A DNA stretch of 64,000 nucleotides from Acidobacteriota bacterium. Its GTDB lineage: Bacteria; Acidobacteriota; Terriglobia; Terriglobales; Acidobacteriaceae. This document shows, piece by piece, positions 63,792-64,000 of this stretch (position 1 is the stretch's first letter; the number at the start of each line of letters is the position of its first letter). The notes beneath the pieces are model-generated. The model had not been told where the DNA came from and searched no databases. It was given only the letters and a program-made list of their open reading frames with translations. The DNA is taken from positions 62,001-126,000 of the forward strand of contig JABCZH010000006.1 in NCBI GenBank assembly GCA_013289795.1, read 5' to 3'. The position numbers and the translations under genes are program-made.

Positions 63792-64000
63792 AAACCAGAA
63801 TTGTTTTCCTCAACCACAACCTCTCGGATCTTTCGCCGGAACTCTCTTTCGACTTCGCCTCCGAGGCACAAGATACACCCTGGCCCTCCCAGTTCGCAAT
63901 CTGCCCGGCAGGTGTTCCCGCACGGAGCGTTTTCATCGGAATTTAACTAGCCTGTCACCTCCCAGTTACCTCGACCGGATAAGCTCCTTACGGCGCACTG
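63792..64000. other. Upstream intergenic sequence at window edge
   Basis: No coding frame of protein-like character; a short forward frame at 63768-63950 overlaps the glycosyltransferase start. It presumably holds the promoter of that gene. Confidence 0.4.

Overview
The window looks like a chromosomal segment of an Acidobacteriota bacterium, probably class Terriglobia. The clearest sign is a tandem array of seven permeases of the acidobacterial duplicated orphan permease (ADOP) type. Supporting signs are many small secreted proteins of lineage-restricted appearance, a fairly GC-rich base composition and a dense population of intergenic palindromes. No rRNA, tRNA, CRISPR array, prophage or intact insertion sequence was seen. 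The taxonomic call is inference from gene content.

Bases 1-4732 hold the end of a TPR protein, a hemerythrin-like protein and a compact polyamine locus. That locus has N-carbamoylputrescine amidase and agmatine deiminase as a reverse-strand pair, a divergent deoxyhypusine-synthase-like protein, and a convergent pyruvoyl-dependent arginine decarboxylase. Together they give arginine to agmatine to N-carbamoylputrescine to putrescine, plus one putative aminobutyl-transferring enzyme. Bases 4857-22052 are a mixed region: secreted proteins, a POTRA-only protein coupled to a LysR regulator, a DUF2252 protein, a DDAH-like enzyme, a hydrolase, PilZ, a seven-bladed propeller, a stand-alone ketoacyl synthase, a UbiD decarboxylase with an in-frame insertion, and glutathione peroxidase.

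Bases 22413-47376 form one co-oriented export cluster of twelve genes after the adaptor: membrane-fusion adaptor, ABC ATPase, five large MacB/ADOP permeases, a second ABC ATPase, two more permeases, a TolC-like outer-membrane factor, and an NtrC/NtrY-type two-component pair. Gene spacing inside the cluster is mostly between a 20-base overlap and 23 bases. The two larger gaps lie directly before the two ATPase genes, and each carries a palindromic repeat. The parts make a tripartite MacAB-TolC-like efflux system with an unusually large choice of permeases and its own regulator.

Bases 47629-63791 carry small envelope proteins, central-carbon enzymes (isocitrate and malate dehydrogenase, succinate dehydrogenase C-A-B), a lone MCE-domain protein, two cyclophilins, a secreted dipeptidase, a DUF5715/M15-like protein, a large secreted propeller-like protein, a MoaD-like protein and a GT39-type membrane glycosyltransferase. 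Two kinds of repeats run through the whole window: hairpins built from roughly ten-base units of the CCTCTGTG/CCTTTGCG type, and two 230-255 base elements with TCATCCTGAGCG-type inverted ends that flank one small secreted gene.
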